A stretch of DNA of 64,000 nt from Nitrospira sp. GTDB lineage: Bacteria; Nitrospirota; Nitrospiria; Nitrospirales; Nitrospiraceae. The notes beneath the pieces are model-generated. The model was not told the DNA's origin, ran no database searches, and worked only from the letters and a program-made list of their open reading frames with translations. The position numbers were made by a program, and so were the translations under genes. Every line of letters starts with the position of its first letter. Within the stretch, counting starts at the first letter, position 1. Positions 47,350 through 56,505 of this stretch are shown here, in pieces. Location: assembly GCA_015903945.1 (NCBI GenBank), contig JABMDL010000009.1, forward strand, positions 17,796 to 81,795. The letters run 5' to 3'.

Positions 47350-48762
47350 TTACGAGCGCTTGTGCCGGAAACTGTCCAGCCACTGTTGATGGAATTGCTC
47401 GTAGGACACGAATAATTTGTGTTGGATGGCCGTCGGTACCGACGCCCTGGCCTTGAATGCCTTCAAGAGCTCATTCACTTGTGTCATGCCCCACCGTTCG
47501 ATCAGATACCGTGTGGCAGAGGTGGCTTCCAAATACGCCAGCGTTGCCGCATCGGAAGGTAATGTTCCCCAGGGGCCTTCGAGATAATTCAAGGGAATCA
47601 CCGTGATATCTCCCCTCATTATCTGATCCAGCTCAGGCCAGTCATCCCCGGCCCATTGCATCGCCAAGCCCTCGTTCAGCCATGTGGGCAGCGCTCCTGT
47701 GCTCGATCCTAAGTAGTTGTGCAACAGCGCATGAACGTATTCGTGGCGCAGCACATTGGTGAGCCATTTCGTATCCGTCGTGGCTCCCTGAGTCGGGACC
47801 TGAATGCGTCCGAGCGTCGGATCGTATAGGCCGTCGGCCCAAGCTGGGCTGCCGCTCGCACCTTGAAACGACTCCTTCGTATGGAGCACCACCACGATGG
47901 GCTTGGAAGGGAAATGTCCGAACTTCTGCCCGATTTCCCGGTATGCCTCTTCGAGAATTTCCAGGACGGTCGTCCAGGTTCCGTGGTCCTCTGCTCCGTC
48001 GAATTTCACGGTAAAGTGAGTGCTGTTTCTGGTTGCCATACGGGATTCGACCGATTCCATGCGGTGGAGCTTCTCGGTGATGGAGGCGAGATACGATTGC
48101 AGGGCCGGGTCTTTCCGGACGCGATCGGCGGCGTGGGCCAGGTGCTGTGCCGCCTCGGCGGATTGGCCCTGCTCGTGTAGGATGTCGGCCATCGCCAAGT
48201 GCGGAAACGGTTCTTCAGGAGCGAGCCGGATCAATTTCTCCAGAAGGCTTTGATTCAATGCCGGGTCCCGCTGTTCCCAGTAGGCATGGACCAGATTCAT
48301 CAGAATGACGGGGTTGGAGTCGTCGAGGGCTGCCGCTTTCTTGAACGCCTTCACGGAAGCCTGTGTGCCGTGGAGCTGTTCTTGCTGCAGGCCCAGGTTG
48401 TTCCAGAGTACGGCGAGAAAGGGTTTGACCTGCGCATTGTCGAGCAGAGCCGGAGGCAGCGCAGTCAGCTGGGTTTCCGCGAGCGGCAGATTGCGTTTTT
48501 CAATTTCGTCACGGATGGTTTCTAAAATCCTGTCGTGTGGGGAATTCGGAATGACGGTATGGTCGAGCGTGCGGATCGGTGTCGTCGCAGCGACAGGAGG
48601 AGTCGCGGTGGGCGGTGGAGGAGGGGGGGAGACGGCTTCGATGACCTCGGCGGGTGCTGAAACCGTTTGAATGGACGGTTTCACGAGCAGGTGGTAACCG
48701 ACGATCAGTGCCAACACCCATCCCATCGGGACGAGGATGTGAGTGATGTTGCGTCGATACAT
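47350..48762 (-). CDS. Membrane-anchored gluzincin peptidase (peptidase MA-like) with TPR
   Basis: A 470-residue protein with one N-terminal membrane helix (about 8-26) and a proline-rich linker (PPPPPPTATPP). TPR-like helices span about 80-235. The C-terminal zinc metallopeptidase domain has HEYVH at about residues 340-344 and the third ligand in NEGLAMQW (Glu about 364). This HExxH-then-NEG layout is that of the peptidase MA group. ATG 48762 (GGAGAG upstream) is preferred to the frame start at 48837. Divergent from recG. Confidence 0.8.
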   Translation of the reverse strand: MYRRNITHILVPMGWVLALIVGYHLLVKPSIQTVSAPAEVIEAVSPPPPPPTATPPVAATTPIRTLDHTVIPNSPHDRILETIRDEIEKRNLPLAETQLTALPPALLDNAQVKPFLAVLWNNLGLQQEQLHGTQASVKAFKKAAALDDSNPVILMNLVHAYWEQRDPALNQSLLEKLIRLAPEEPFPHLAMADILHEQGQSAEAAQHLAHAADRVRKDPALQSYLASITEKLHRMESVESRMATRNSTHFTVKFDGAEDHGTWTTVLEILEEAYREIGQKFGHFPSKPIVVVLHTKESFQGASGSPAWADGLYDPTLGRIQVPTQGATTDTKWLTNVLRHEYVHALLHNYLGSSTGALPTWLNEGLAMQWAGDDWPELDQIMRGDITVIPLNYLEGPWGTLPSDAATLAYLEATSATRYLIERWGMTQVNELLKAFKARASVPTAIQHKLFVSYEQFHQQWLDSFRHKRS

Positions 48763-48836
48763 GGGGCTGCTCTCCAGGAAGCATAGCATCCGAGGCGAGG
48801 CTGACCAAGCAATCCGCCGAAACGGGCGGGCCGTCA

Positions 48837-48865
48837 TTGAGGGGGGGCGAACACTGTGCTACGAT
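48837..48865 (+). promoter_or_regulatory. Promoter for recG
   Basis: TTGAGG at 48837-48842 and an extended -10 TGCTACGAT ending at 48865, 17-base spacer. The start point falls about four bases before ATG 48876. Confidence 0.6.
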
Positions 48866-48875
48866 CCGTTGCGAC

Positions 48876-51395
48876 ATGCAGACTCCCTTAGAGTCGGACT
48901 CCGCAACCCCGTTTCACGTCTGGTTGGAGCGTCTCGCACGTCCGATCGAGTTCGCGACGCGGGACGAGTGCGCTCATCTGGGTACGGTGAAGAACTTGGG
49001 CGTTTTCGTTTCCACGCAGGTGCTCGCCGCGCTGGCGAATCAGGTGTATCCCAAAGCCATTGAAGCCCGCCTGGTATCGTTACGGGATCTGTTTATTGAT
49101 TTCCGGCAAGAGCTGCCTGTGTCTGAACAACGGCGCCGGTTGCAGGCCGCTGCGGTAATCGTCACGTCGCTCCGTGGGGCTGCACCGGAGTCGCAGGTGT
49201 CATCGGGTGAGGAGGGTGAACCGCCCGTCCCCGGACATCACTCGGATGGGCCAGAACGGAATGGTCTCTGGAATGTGCCTATCCGTTTTGCGAAGGGGGT
49301 GGGACCCGCGCGCACGGCGTTGTTGCGGCGGTTGAACGTGGAAACGGTCGAGGATGCTCTCTGGACTGTGCCCTGGCGGTACGAAGACCGTGTCCCCGGC
49401 ATGGCCGCTTCGATCTGCGGAATCGTCAGAAAATGCGAGGCCAAGCGAGCGAAGAATAGGCGTCTCCGGGTGCTCGACGTCGGGATTGAAGATCAGACCG
49501 GCCGGATGCAGGTCGTATTCTTCAATCAACCGTATCTGGAAGAAGTGCTCACCATCGGGAAGCATGTGATGATGAGCGGGCGCGTGGTCGCCGGACGCCA
49601 GGGGTGGATGGTGCCACGAATGGAGGTGGCGCAGTATGAGGTGATTGGAGAAGACGCGGAATCGACGCTGCACGTGGGGCGGATCGTGCCGATCTATCAC
49701 GAAACGAAAGGATGGACGTCCCGCCAGATGCGGGTGCTGGTGAAAAGCCTCTTGCAGACCCATGCGCGGGAGTTGCACGACCAGCTGCCGGTGCCGCTCC
49801 GGGCCCGTCAGCGGCTGATCCCGATTCACGAAGCGCTGCAAGACGTGCACTTTCCCAAAGCCGGAACCGATGGCCGGCTGTTGGAACAGGGCAAGACGCC
49901 GGCGCATCGGCGGCTGGCGTTCGAAGAGCTGTTCTTGCTCCAGATGGGGTTGGCGACCAGGCAACGATCCGTTCAGAGCGAACCGAAACAGCTGCGGTTC
50001 AATCCGCGCACCCCCCTCTTGGAGAAACTGGGTCGGCTGCTGCCTTTCCGTCTCACGGTCGCGCAGGATCGGGTGATTCGAGAGATTCTCCGCGACATGC
50101 TGGCGCCCAGGCCCATGAATCGGCTGGTGCAAGGCGATGTGGGATCCGGGAAAACCGCCGTCGCGCTCCATGCCGTGGTCATGGCCTGCGGGTCCGGCTA
50201 TCAGGCGGCGCTGATGGCGCCGACGGAAATCCTGGCGGAGCAGCATTATAGAAACCTGGCCGGGATACTTGAGGGCTTGGGGTTGAAAGCGGCGTTGCTG
50301 AGGGGAGGAGACAAGGCCTCGGCCAAGAAGACCCAGATTGCCCAACTGGCCGCCGGTGAGATTCACATGGCCATCGGCACACATGCGTTGATTCAAAAAC
50401 AAGTGGCGTTCAAGAACTTGGGGTTGGCTGTCGTCGATGAGCAGCACAAGTTCGGTGTGCTGCAGCGGAAGACGCTGATCGACAAGGGGTATCAGCCGGA
50501 CATGTTGGTATTGACCGCCACGCCGATTCCACGGACATTGGCGATGACGGTGTACGGCGACCTGGACGTGTCGGTCATCGATGAACTGCCGCCGGGACGA
50601 AAACCGGTGCGGACGTTCCTCTTTACCGATGCGCAGCGTCGGCGAGCCTACCAGATTCTCCGCGATGAATTGCGCAGCGGGCGGCAGGCCTATGTGATCT
50701 ATCCGCTCATCGAGGAGTCGGAAAAGTCTGATCTTCAGGCGGCGATCCAGGGAGCAGAACAGCTGCAACAGGGAGAGCTCGCGGAGTTCCGTGTCGGCCT
50801 CTTGCATGGGCGTCTCAAGGCCGCGGAGAAGGAATCGGTGATGGCCGACTTCAAGGCCGGGGTTATCCAGGTCCTCGTCGCGACGACAGTGGTGGAGGTG
50901 GGGGTCGATGTGCCCAATGCGACCGTCATGCTGATCGAGCATGCCGAGCGATTTGGATTGGCACAATTGCATCAGTTGCGAGGCCGGGTGGGCCGCGGCA
51001 GTCACCAGTCCTACTGTCTCCTGATGGCGGCCGGTGTGGGGCGCGGAGGCGCCCGGCGTGGGCGTCTGGATTTCGGCGGCGAGGCGGCAGCCGCGCTCTC
51101 TTCGGCGAGGGAGCGATTGGAGGCGCTGGTGCGATCGAACGATGGATTTGTGATCGCCGAGGAGGATTTGCGGATCAGAGGACCGGGAGAGTTCTTTGGA
51201 TTTCGCCAATGGGGCATGCCCGAGTTTCGCGTCGCCAACCTCGTGCGCGATGCGGATGTGCTGCAGCAGGCGAGGCTGGAGGCGTTTTCCTTGCTGAAAC
51301 AGGATCCAAGCCTCAAGGCGGCGGCGCATCAGGGGTTGCGGGACGCGATGTTGCGAAAGTGGAAAGAAAAGCTGGAACTGGGTTCCATCAGCTAG
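48876..51395 (+). CDS. recG: ATP-dependent DNA helicase RecG
   Basis: Remodels stalled forks and Holliday junctions. 839 residues, about 150 more than E. coli RecG because of an N-terminal extension (about 1-130) of helical sequence before the wedge domain (GVGPARTALLRRLNVETVED). Helicase motifs: Walker A GDVGSGKTAVALHAVV, DEQH box VVDEQHKFGVLQRK, TATPIPRTLAMTVYGDLDVS, and motif VI HQLRGRVGRGSHQSYCLL. The next gene starts 6 bases after the stop. Confidence 0.96.
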   Translation: MQTPLESDSATPFHVWLERLARPIEFATRDECAHLGTVKNLGVFVSTQVLAALANQVYPKAIEARLVSLRDLFIDFRQELPVSEQRRRLQAAAVIVTSLRGAAPESQVSSGEEGEPPVPGHHSDGPERNGLWNVPIRFAKGVGPARTALLRRLNVETVEDALWTVPWRYEDRVPGMAASICGIVRKCEAKRAKNRRLRVLDVGIEDQTGRMQVVFFNQPYLEEVLTIGKHVMMSGRVVAGRQGWMVPRMEVAQYEVIGEDAESTLHVGRIVPIYHETKGWTSRQMRVLVKSLLQTHARELHDQLPVPLRARQRLIPIHEALQDVHFPKAGTDGRLLEQGKTPAHRRLAFEELFLLQMGLATRQRSVQSEPKQLRFNPRTPLLEKLGRLLPFRLTVAQDRVIREILRDMLAPRPMNRLVQGDVGSGKTAVALHAVVMACGSGYQAALMAPTEILAEQHYRNLAGILEGLGLKAALLRGGDKASAKKTQIAQLAAGEIHMAIGTHALIQKQVAFKNLGLAVVDEQHKFGVLQRKTLIDKGYQPDMLVLTATPIPRTLAMTVYGDLDVSVIDELPPGRKPVRTFLFTDAQRRRAYQILRDELRSGRQAYVIYPLIEESEKSDLQAAIQGAEQLQQGELAEFRVGLLHGRLKAAEKESVMADFKAGVIQVLVATTVVEVGVDVPNATVMLIEHAERFGLAQLHQLRGRVGRGSHQSYCLLMAAGVGRGGARRGRLDFGGEAAAALSSARERLEALVRSNDGFVIAEEDLRIRGPGEFFGFRQWGMPEFRVANLVRDADVLQQARLEAFSLLKQDPSLKAAAHQGLRDAMLRKWKEKLELGSIS

Positions 51396-51401
51396 ACGCT
51401 C

Positions 51402-51725
51402 ATGGGGTTTCTTCAACGACTCAAAGACGATTTGCGGACCGGGATCGCGACTCTGCGTCTCGGAACGGCACACGCCGCAGAACGGGCGCTCGAAGAGACG
51501 GAGCTGCTTCGGATGCGGTTGGAACTCCGCAAGCTCGACCAGCAGCTGTCCGATTTCTACAAAGATGTCGGCGAGCGGGCCGTCGAGATGAAAGAACAGG
51601 GAGAGACGGCCGAACGGGTGCTATACGATGCCGAAATCGGCCGGTTGGTGCGCGAGGTGCAAACGCTCAAGGAGTCCCGCAAGAAACTGGAAGACGAGAT
51701 GGAGGACATCAAGAACGAAGAATGA
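51402..51725 (+). CDS. Coiled-coil protein
   Basis: A 107-residue, highly charged, almost wholly helical protein with heptad patterns (LEETELLRMRLELRKLDQQL, REVQTLKESRKKLEDEMEDI). No enzyme motifs. It lies 6 bases after recG and overlaps the phosphatase gene by four bases, so it is probably co-translated with both. Confidence 0.7.
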   Translation: MGFLQRLKDDLRTGIATLRLGTAHAAERALEETELLRMRLELRKLDQQLSDFYKDVGERAVEMKEQGETAERVLYDAEIGRLVREVQTLKESRKKLEDEMEDIKNEE

Positions 51726-52669
51726 ATGTCCCCCCTCCCTCCACCCTCCGCCTCGCCGGCATCGACATCGGCACGTTGACCTGCCGCCTGCTCATCGCCG
51801 ATCTGACGTCGGGACGTCCACTCACAGAGCTGCAATCTGATCGGCGCATTCTCCGGCTGGGCGAGGGCGTCGATCGCGACAAGCGATTGAGTGATGCCGC
51901 AATGGAACGCGTCATCGCCTGTCTGAAGGAATGGCGGAGCGTGATCGATCGCCATCAGGTCAGCGCCTGCGCGGTCGTCGCGACGAGCGCCGTGCGCGAC
52001 GCCAGTAATCGACAGGCGTTTCTGGATCGCGTCAAGTACGAATCAGGCTTCGACGTCGAGCTCATCACGGGCGAGGAGGAGGCCAGGCGCACGCTCCTGG
52101 GTATCCGCTCCGGGCTTCCCGCCGGTGTCACGGATCTCCTGGCCTTGGATATCGGGGGCGGGAGCACGGAGTTCATCCTGGATCAACCGGGCCATGAGCC
52201 GATCGTGCAGTCGATGAATATCGGCGTCGTCCGTCTGTGTGAGCGGCTCCTGCATCACGATCCGCCGACGGCAGAGGAAATTGAACAGGCCCGTGCGTGG
52301 GTGCGGCAAGAAACCAAACGGGCGGTGGCTGCCATGCCGAGACCGGCCGGTTGCTCCTGTGTCGGGACGGCAGGCACGATTACGTCATTGGCTGCGATGG
52401 CGCAGAAACTGCCTGCCTACGAGCCAGCCCGTATTCACAATTACCGGCTCACGATCGAGACGATTCGTGAGCTGGAACACCAGCTGCTGAGCCGAACGAA
52501 AGCCGAGCGGGTCTGGCTTCCCGGATTGGAAAAGAACCGCGAAGAAGTCATCGCCGCCGGAGCGATCATCATCCGGACGATCATGGACACGCTGGGCGAA
52601 GAGGAATGTCTCGTGAGCGATCTGGGGTTGCGCGAAGGGGTGCTGATTGATCTGGCGAAGAAGATGTAA
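51722..52669 (+). CDS. Short Ppx/GppA family phosphatase
   Basis: A 315-residue exopolyphosphatase/pppGpp phosphatase-type protein of the actin-like ATPase fold. Motifs: LAGIDIGTLTCRLLIADL, ACAVVATSAVRDASNRQAFL, ALDIGGGSTEFIL, and CVGTAGTITSLAAMA. It lacks the C-terminal HD-like domain of full Ppx, as GppA-like short forms do. ATG 51722 overlaps the preceding stop. Which substrate it uses cannot be told from sequence. Confidence 0.88.
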   Translation: MNVPPPSTLRLAGIDIGTLTCRLLIADLTSGRPLTELQSDRRILRLGEGVDRDKRLSDAAMERVIACLKEWRSVIDRHQVSACAVVATSAVRDASNRQAFLDRVKYESGFDVELITGEEEARRTLLGIRSGLPAGVTDLLALDIGGGSTEFILDQPGHEPIVQSMNIGVVRLCERLLHHDPPTAEEIEQARAWVRQETKRAVAAMPRPAGCSCVGTAGTITSLAAMAQKLPAYEPARIHNYRLTIETIRELEHQLLSRTKAERVWLPGLEKNREEVIAAGAIIIRTIMDTLGEEECLVSDLGLREGVLIDLAKKM

Positions 52670-53156
52670 TATCGGTAAGCAAGAATGAGGGGCGGAGTTG
52701 CCCGTGCTTTGCCGCTGGACTGCAATACAATTCGGTGAGAGAAACCGTCATGGCAAGTCCAAAGATGACTCGTCGTCGAGGGAGAGAACCTAAAATTATG
52801 GTTGCCGATCCTCTGCTCACGATTCTCCTCGCAAAGGACAACATGGCCTCGTTCACGTATAACGATTTCCGTGTTGAGCTCAAGTGGGCAGGGTTTGAAA
52901 AGCTTCGATGCCTGGCAGGAATCAAAATGCTGGGTTGCAAGACTTGACCCCAGTGTAGGCCGACGCACAGTCCCATTGGGGACGTGACACCCCTGGAGTT
53001 CATTCATAACTATCAAACCAGGGCCCATGCGGCGCAGGAGTCACTTCTTTGGCTGTGGTGTAATAAACGGGAGAAGGTCAGTAAGGGCCTCACACTATAT
53101 TTCAAAGTAGACAATCTACTTACATTAAGCACAATAAAGTGTTCATCTAATCTTTT
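52670..53156 (+). other. AT-rich gap with one doubtful small ORF
   Basis: Base composition changes here from GC-rich to clearly AT-richer. A 65-codon frame (ATG 52750 to 52947) begins MASPKMTRRRGREPKIMVAD and ends GIKMLGCKT, with GAGAGAAA upstream. A second frame (52987-53178) reads MTPLEFIHNYQTRAHA and so on. I recognise neither. The composition shift continues into the next gene and suggests imported DNA. Confidence 0.35.
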
Positions 53157-53942
53157 ATGCTTTCTCGAAAAATACTAAGTCCACGCTGGCAAGCCGCAGC
53201 CAGATTGCTAACTTGGTCGGACCCTCTGTACAAATGGCGAATAAGTAAAACACCTTGCCCGAGCTGTGGCGGGAAATATTTCCTAATCATGGCGTCCAGA
53301 GCGTTCATGATTAGGTGCCTGAGTTGTCGTGCGAACGGGACTAATCTAAGTCTTATTCCGCTGATAAAAAAGCACCAACAATCCCGTCCGCTAAGGGAAG
53401 CCTGGGAGATGTCGACTTACGGTGCAACACTAAGTTTCTTAAAAAGACACGTGGATCACGTTTATGAGAGCGAATACTTTCAAGGGAAAAGATCGGGTGA
53501 GATTGTGAATGGCATTTTGAATCAAGATGTTCAGGAAACTTCGTTTTCGGATTTATCTTTGGATTTGATAACGTCTAATCAAGTATTCGAGCATGTCCCA
53601 GATGACATGAAAGGTTACGCCGAATGTTTTCGCGTGCTAAGACCAGGCGGCGCTTTATTATTCACTGTGCCTCTCTACGACATCCCAGCCACAGAAAAGC
53701 TCGCAGAGATTAGAGATGGCGAACTTGTTTACTTCACAGAACCAGAATATCACGACAGTCGTGCCACAGGTCCCGAGTCAGTCCTGACGTTTTGGCACCA
53801 TAGCTTAAACGACATTGTCGAGCGGGTTTCATCGGTCGGTTTCAACGTAACAGTCGAAGATGTGTTTATAGCTCCATATCCGACTCCTGCTGAGAAAGTC
53901 GTATACGCAGTTAAACCGATATCAACTCCACCGCCTCTTTAA
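53157..53942 (+). CDS. SAM-dependent methyltransferase with zinc ribbon, AT-rich
   Basis: A 261-residue protein. Residues about 34-60 hold a zinc-ribbon pair, CPSCGGK and RCLSC. The catalytic part follows the methyltransferase-11 layout: VYESEYFQGKRSGEIVNG in the place of motif I, then DLITSNQVFEHVPDDMKGY and VLRPGGALLFTVPLYD. A classical GxGxG is absent. Codons are much more AT-ending than in neighbours, a sign of recent transfer. Substrate unknown. Confidence 0.75.
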   Translation: MLSRKILSPRWQAAARLLTWSDPLYKWRISKTPCPSCGGKYFLIMASRAFMIRCLSCRANGTNLSLIPLIKKHQQSRPLREAWEMSTYGATLSFLKRHVDHVYESEYFQGKRSGEIVNGILNQDVQETSFSDLSLDLITSNQVFEHVPDDMKGYAECFRVLRPGGALLFTVPLYDIPATEKLAEIRDGELVYFTEPEYHDSRATGPESVLTFWHHSLNDIVERVSSVGFNVTVEDVFIAPYPTPAEKVVYAVKPISTPPPL

Positions 53943-54165
53943 CGACTGGACGGGGGCAGATCGATGAGGAATTGCCTAACAGCCAACTGTGAATGACCTG
54001 CCAGCGGCATCAGCACACGCTCACCCCCAGCACGTGAAACTAAGGGCCAGGTCCTGCAACCACACATCCCGACAGAATGATGCCATCAGCTCCCAGTAAG
54101 CGGCGTTCTTCCTCTATTGAAGGTCTGTTGCTGATGGCTGATTGCTCACGATGAGAACCACGCTT

Positions 54166-54279
54166 CTACCTCTGCGAATACCACCGATAGCCTTTTTGCT
54201 CGGTGAATTGAGCTTTCGGCGCGCCGCCGGGTTTTTCCAAGAGCAGCACCTTGAAGTCCAGCAGGCCGAACCAGGCCGG
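54166..54279 (-). repeat. 114-bp direct repeat, distal copy (methyltransferase 3' end)
   Basis: Nearly identical (7 differences in 114 bases) to 54947-55060. Read on the minus strand it encodes PAWFGLLDFKVLLLEK ... GYRWYSQR and a TAG stop, the C-terminal 37 residues of the methyltransferase at 54947. The differences give two conservative changes (Asn to Gln, Lys to Arg); the rest are silent, including TAA to TAG. It abuts the PIN toxin stop (54283). Confidence 0.92.
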
Positions 54280-54282
54280 ACT

Positions 54283-54699
54283 TTACCGAGTGCGGAGCAG
54301 GGTGACAAATCCTTCCTGTTCAAAATGCCGATCTGTCGTCAATGCTTCAGATAGATGGCGTTCACGCATGAGCAGCATCGAGCTGCAGTCGGTCAGGCTG
54401 TATCCTTTGTCTGGTCTGGACTTGTAGAAGGTGAGACTGCGGCTGAATGCGCGGTGGCTTTGCGGAATCACTGTGACTTGTGAATTGTTCATGATCGTTT
54501 CGACCATTTCGACAGCGGCGGCACGGATGAGAGGGCCTCTATCGGCCAAGGCGTTGAGGAACTCGGTGAGGACCGCTTCTGTCGTGAATAGGTGACAGTT
54601 CCCCAACTCTGAAGAAACTTCTACAGCTTTAGCGTGGTATTGGTCGAAAGAATTTGTGAGGGCAATCCAATAAACGGTGTCTGCGAAGAGGCGCTTCAC
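54283..54699 (-). CDS. PIN-domain toxin (VapC-like)
   Basis: A 138-residue predicted ribonuclease of the PIN fold. Acidic residues expected at the metal site are seen in LFADTVYWIAL (Asp7), AVLTEFLNAL (Glu), SLTDCSSMLL (Asp) and LTTDRHFEQEG (Asp). ATG 54699 overlaps the stop of the antitoxin gene. The stop lies three bases from the distal 114-bp repeat. Confidence 0.87.
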   Translation of the reverse strand: MKRLFADTVYWIALTNSFDQYHAKAVEVSSELGNCHLFTTEAVLTEFLNALADRGPLIRAAAVEMVETIMNNSQVTVIPQSHRAFSRSLTFYKSRPDKGYSLTDCSSMLLMRERHLSEALTTDRHFEQEGFVTLLRTR

Positions 54700-54899
54700 G
54701 TTCCCTTGCTGCCGTAAAGGTAGTGGTCATGGTGAGCGGCGAGATCAGTGGGCAGTTTATGGAGGTCAGGCTCAGGAATAGTCCGGGCGATGCGCAAGAT
54801 TTCTTCCCACACGGGGCGAGGCTTCCTTGCCTTGAGTGAGGAAGAGCTTTTTCGGCCGCGTTTGGGGGCTCTTGTGCGCACAGTGGATCGCGTGCTCAT
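54696..54899 (-). CDS. Antitoxin partner of the PIN toxin
   Basis: A 67-residue basic protein with an arginine/serine-rich start (MSTRSTVRTRAPKRGRKS) and a helical end, PEPDLHKLPTDLAAHHDHYL. The ending DLAAxHDHYLYG is typical of small antitoxins paired with PIN toxins. It is translated first and coupled to the toxin by a four-base overlap. Confidence 0.78.
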   Translation of the reverse strand: MSTRSTVRTRAPKRGRKSSSSLKARKPRPVWEEILRIARTIPEPDLHKLPTDLAAHHDHYLYGSKGT

Positions 54900-54946
54900 G
54901 ATGGGGAATTATAGCGGGGATTGGCGTCGTTGTCTAAGGCTGCCCC

Positions 54947-55060
54947 TTACTTTTGCGAATACCACCGATAGCCTTTGTTCTCAGTGAATTGAGCCTTCGG
55001 CGCGCCGCCGGGTTTTTCCAAGAGCAGCACCTTGAAGTCCAGCAGGCCGAACCAGGCCGG
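54947..55060 (-). repeat. 114-bp direct repeat, proximal copy (inside methyltransferase gene)
   Basis: This copy is the actual 3' end of the methyltransferase gene 54947-56437, including its TAA stop. The offset to the distal copy is 781 bases; the toxin-antitoxin pair lies between the copies. Confidence 0.92.
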
Positions 55061-56437
55061 GTCGGCCACGTCGTGGTAATGACAGCCGTGCAGCCGGGGC
55101 AGGAGATCACCGAGCGCCTGTTGTAATTCCTTCTCGGTATAGGCGCGGATCGCAAAGGGCTTGTGTATTGCCTGGCAGAACCGTTGAATGGTATAGGCGG
55201 CCCCGGTGCAGAGCACCTTGGTGTCTGGCTTTATCGCCAGAAATTGAGGGAGCGGCAGATAGCGTTCTTGAAAGCCCAGCCAGCGGACGGCTTGGCGGAG
55301 GTGGTTATATTGGACCTCATATTCCGTATGGCCCGGGAGCTTCACCGGCGCGGGCCATCCGTCTTCGATCCCGAATTCCGTGAGGAACGCGTGCCCGCCA
55401 GGCTTTAAGACCCGCCACAGTTCCGCCACGAATCGGATCGGCCCCAGGTTAAAGATGACATCGTCGGGCGGCTGCGGCTCGATCGGAAGCCGCAGCCGTC
55501 GGATCCAGTCCAAGGCTTCCTGGTGCTGCTCCGTCTCGCCCTTGTGGGTCAGCAGTTCCTGCCTGGTGAGTTTTACCGGTGTCATGTCGGCCATATTTTC
55601 GTTATCGATGACGAGATCGACGGAGTTGTCCTTAAACGGGAGAGTTTCGGCGTTGGCTCTCGTGCCGACTCCCCCCCAGCCGCCTTCTTTGGCGCGCTTC
55701 GTCTGAAGTTTCAGGAAGGAGTGTGTAATGTCGAGGGAGATGTAGGTGATCGATTGCCGTTCGAACGGCAGGAGTTCTTTGCCCAGTTCACGCGCGACGT
55801 AGCCCAATCCGCCGCCGACCTCCAGTAGCACTCTTGGTTTGGGATTGAACCAGCCGAGTTTGCGGAGTTGCCGCATCAGGAGCCGGCCGTAGGTCAGATT
55901 GTGAAGGGCGTCGGTCGGCTCGCGAAACAGGTGGGAGACGGTGGTCTCAATCACATCGAAGTGTTCGTCGTCTTCGGGACCGTGTGTCAGCTCATGGACG
56001 TGGAACTCTTCCAAATGGTGTTCACCTTCGAATCCGTCTTGTCCGGACCAGCCTTCCCGGATCTGTTGAAGCAGGAGATCCCACTTGGCCTTGTGCCGGT
56101 GGCCCCCCGGCGGATTGGCGCCGTAGTAGCAGAGCGAGTAGGGCGGGGTGGCCCAGCGCTCAAGATGCCAACGGCCCGGTTGGCCGTCCGGGCCGCAGAT
56201 TTTGTCTCCGTATTTTTCCATCAGCACGGCGACCGTGGTGTGTCCGTTCATGGCACGGAGCATATCCACGCCGGTCTTGTTGAGCCGTACCAACGGCAGC
56301 GTATCATCGAGCGGGGCGAACCAGTATTCGTCGTCAGCGTGTTGGTAGGTGACGAGATCGGGAATGCGCCAGGCAAGGAGATGCAGCGTCGCTTCAGTCA
56401 GGGGCAACGGTTCTTGGGGGGCAACGACGGGTTTCAT
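54947..56437 (-). CDS. PqqD-like plus SAM methyltransferase fusion
   Basis: A 496-residue soluble protein. Residues about 35-85 (DDTLPLVRLNKTGVDMLRAM, then TVAVLMEKYGD) look like a PqqD/RRE-type peptide-recognition domain. The rest is a class I methyltransferase: motif I VLLEVGGGLGYVARELGKE, VDLVIDNENMADMT, and LWRVLKPGGHAFLTEFGIED. Such a fusion suggests methylation of a peptide or protein recognised by the PqqD part; no precursor peptide was seen nearby. The 3' 114 bases are duplicated downstream. Confidence 0.72.
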   Translation of the reverse strand: MKPVVAPQEPLPLTEATLHLLAWRIPDLVTYQHADDEYWFAPLDDTLPLVRLNKTGVDMLRAMNGHTTVAVLMEKYGDKICGPDGQPGRWHLERWATPPYSLCYYGANPPGGHRHKAKWDLLLQQIREGWSGQDGFEGEHHLEEFHVHELTHGPEDDEHFDVIETTVSHLFREPTDALHNLTYGRLLMRQLRKLGWFNPKPRVLLEVGGGLGYVARELGKELLPFERQSITYISLDITHSFLKLQTKRAKEGGWGGVGTRANAETLPFKDNSVDLVIDNENMADMTPVKLTRQELLTHKGETEQHQEALDWIRRLRLPIEPQPPDDVIFNLGPIRFVAELWRVLKPGGHAFLTEFGIEDGWPAPVKLPGHTEYEVQYNHLRQAVRWLGFQERYLPLPQFLAIKPDTKVLCTGAAYTIQRFCQAIHKPFAIRAYTEKELQQALGDLLPRLHGCHYHDVADPAWFGLLDFKVLLLEKPGGAPKAQFTENKGYRWYSQK

Positions 56438-56505
56438 AGTGCCGGCTGGCGCTGTTGGGTGTGCAGCCTACAAGAGCGGTCGGCGGTTCTGCAAGGCGGG
56501 AATGC

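Noticed and set aside
49200..51473. A 757-codon minus-strand open frame
   Set aside because: It is antisense to recG, whose helicase motifs are complete; the minus translation has no family features and is rich in His/Arg/Gln as GC-rich shadows are.
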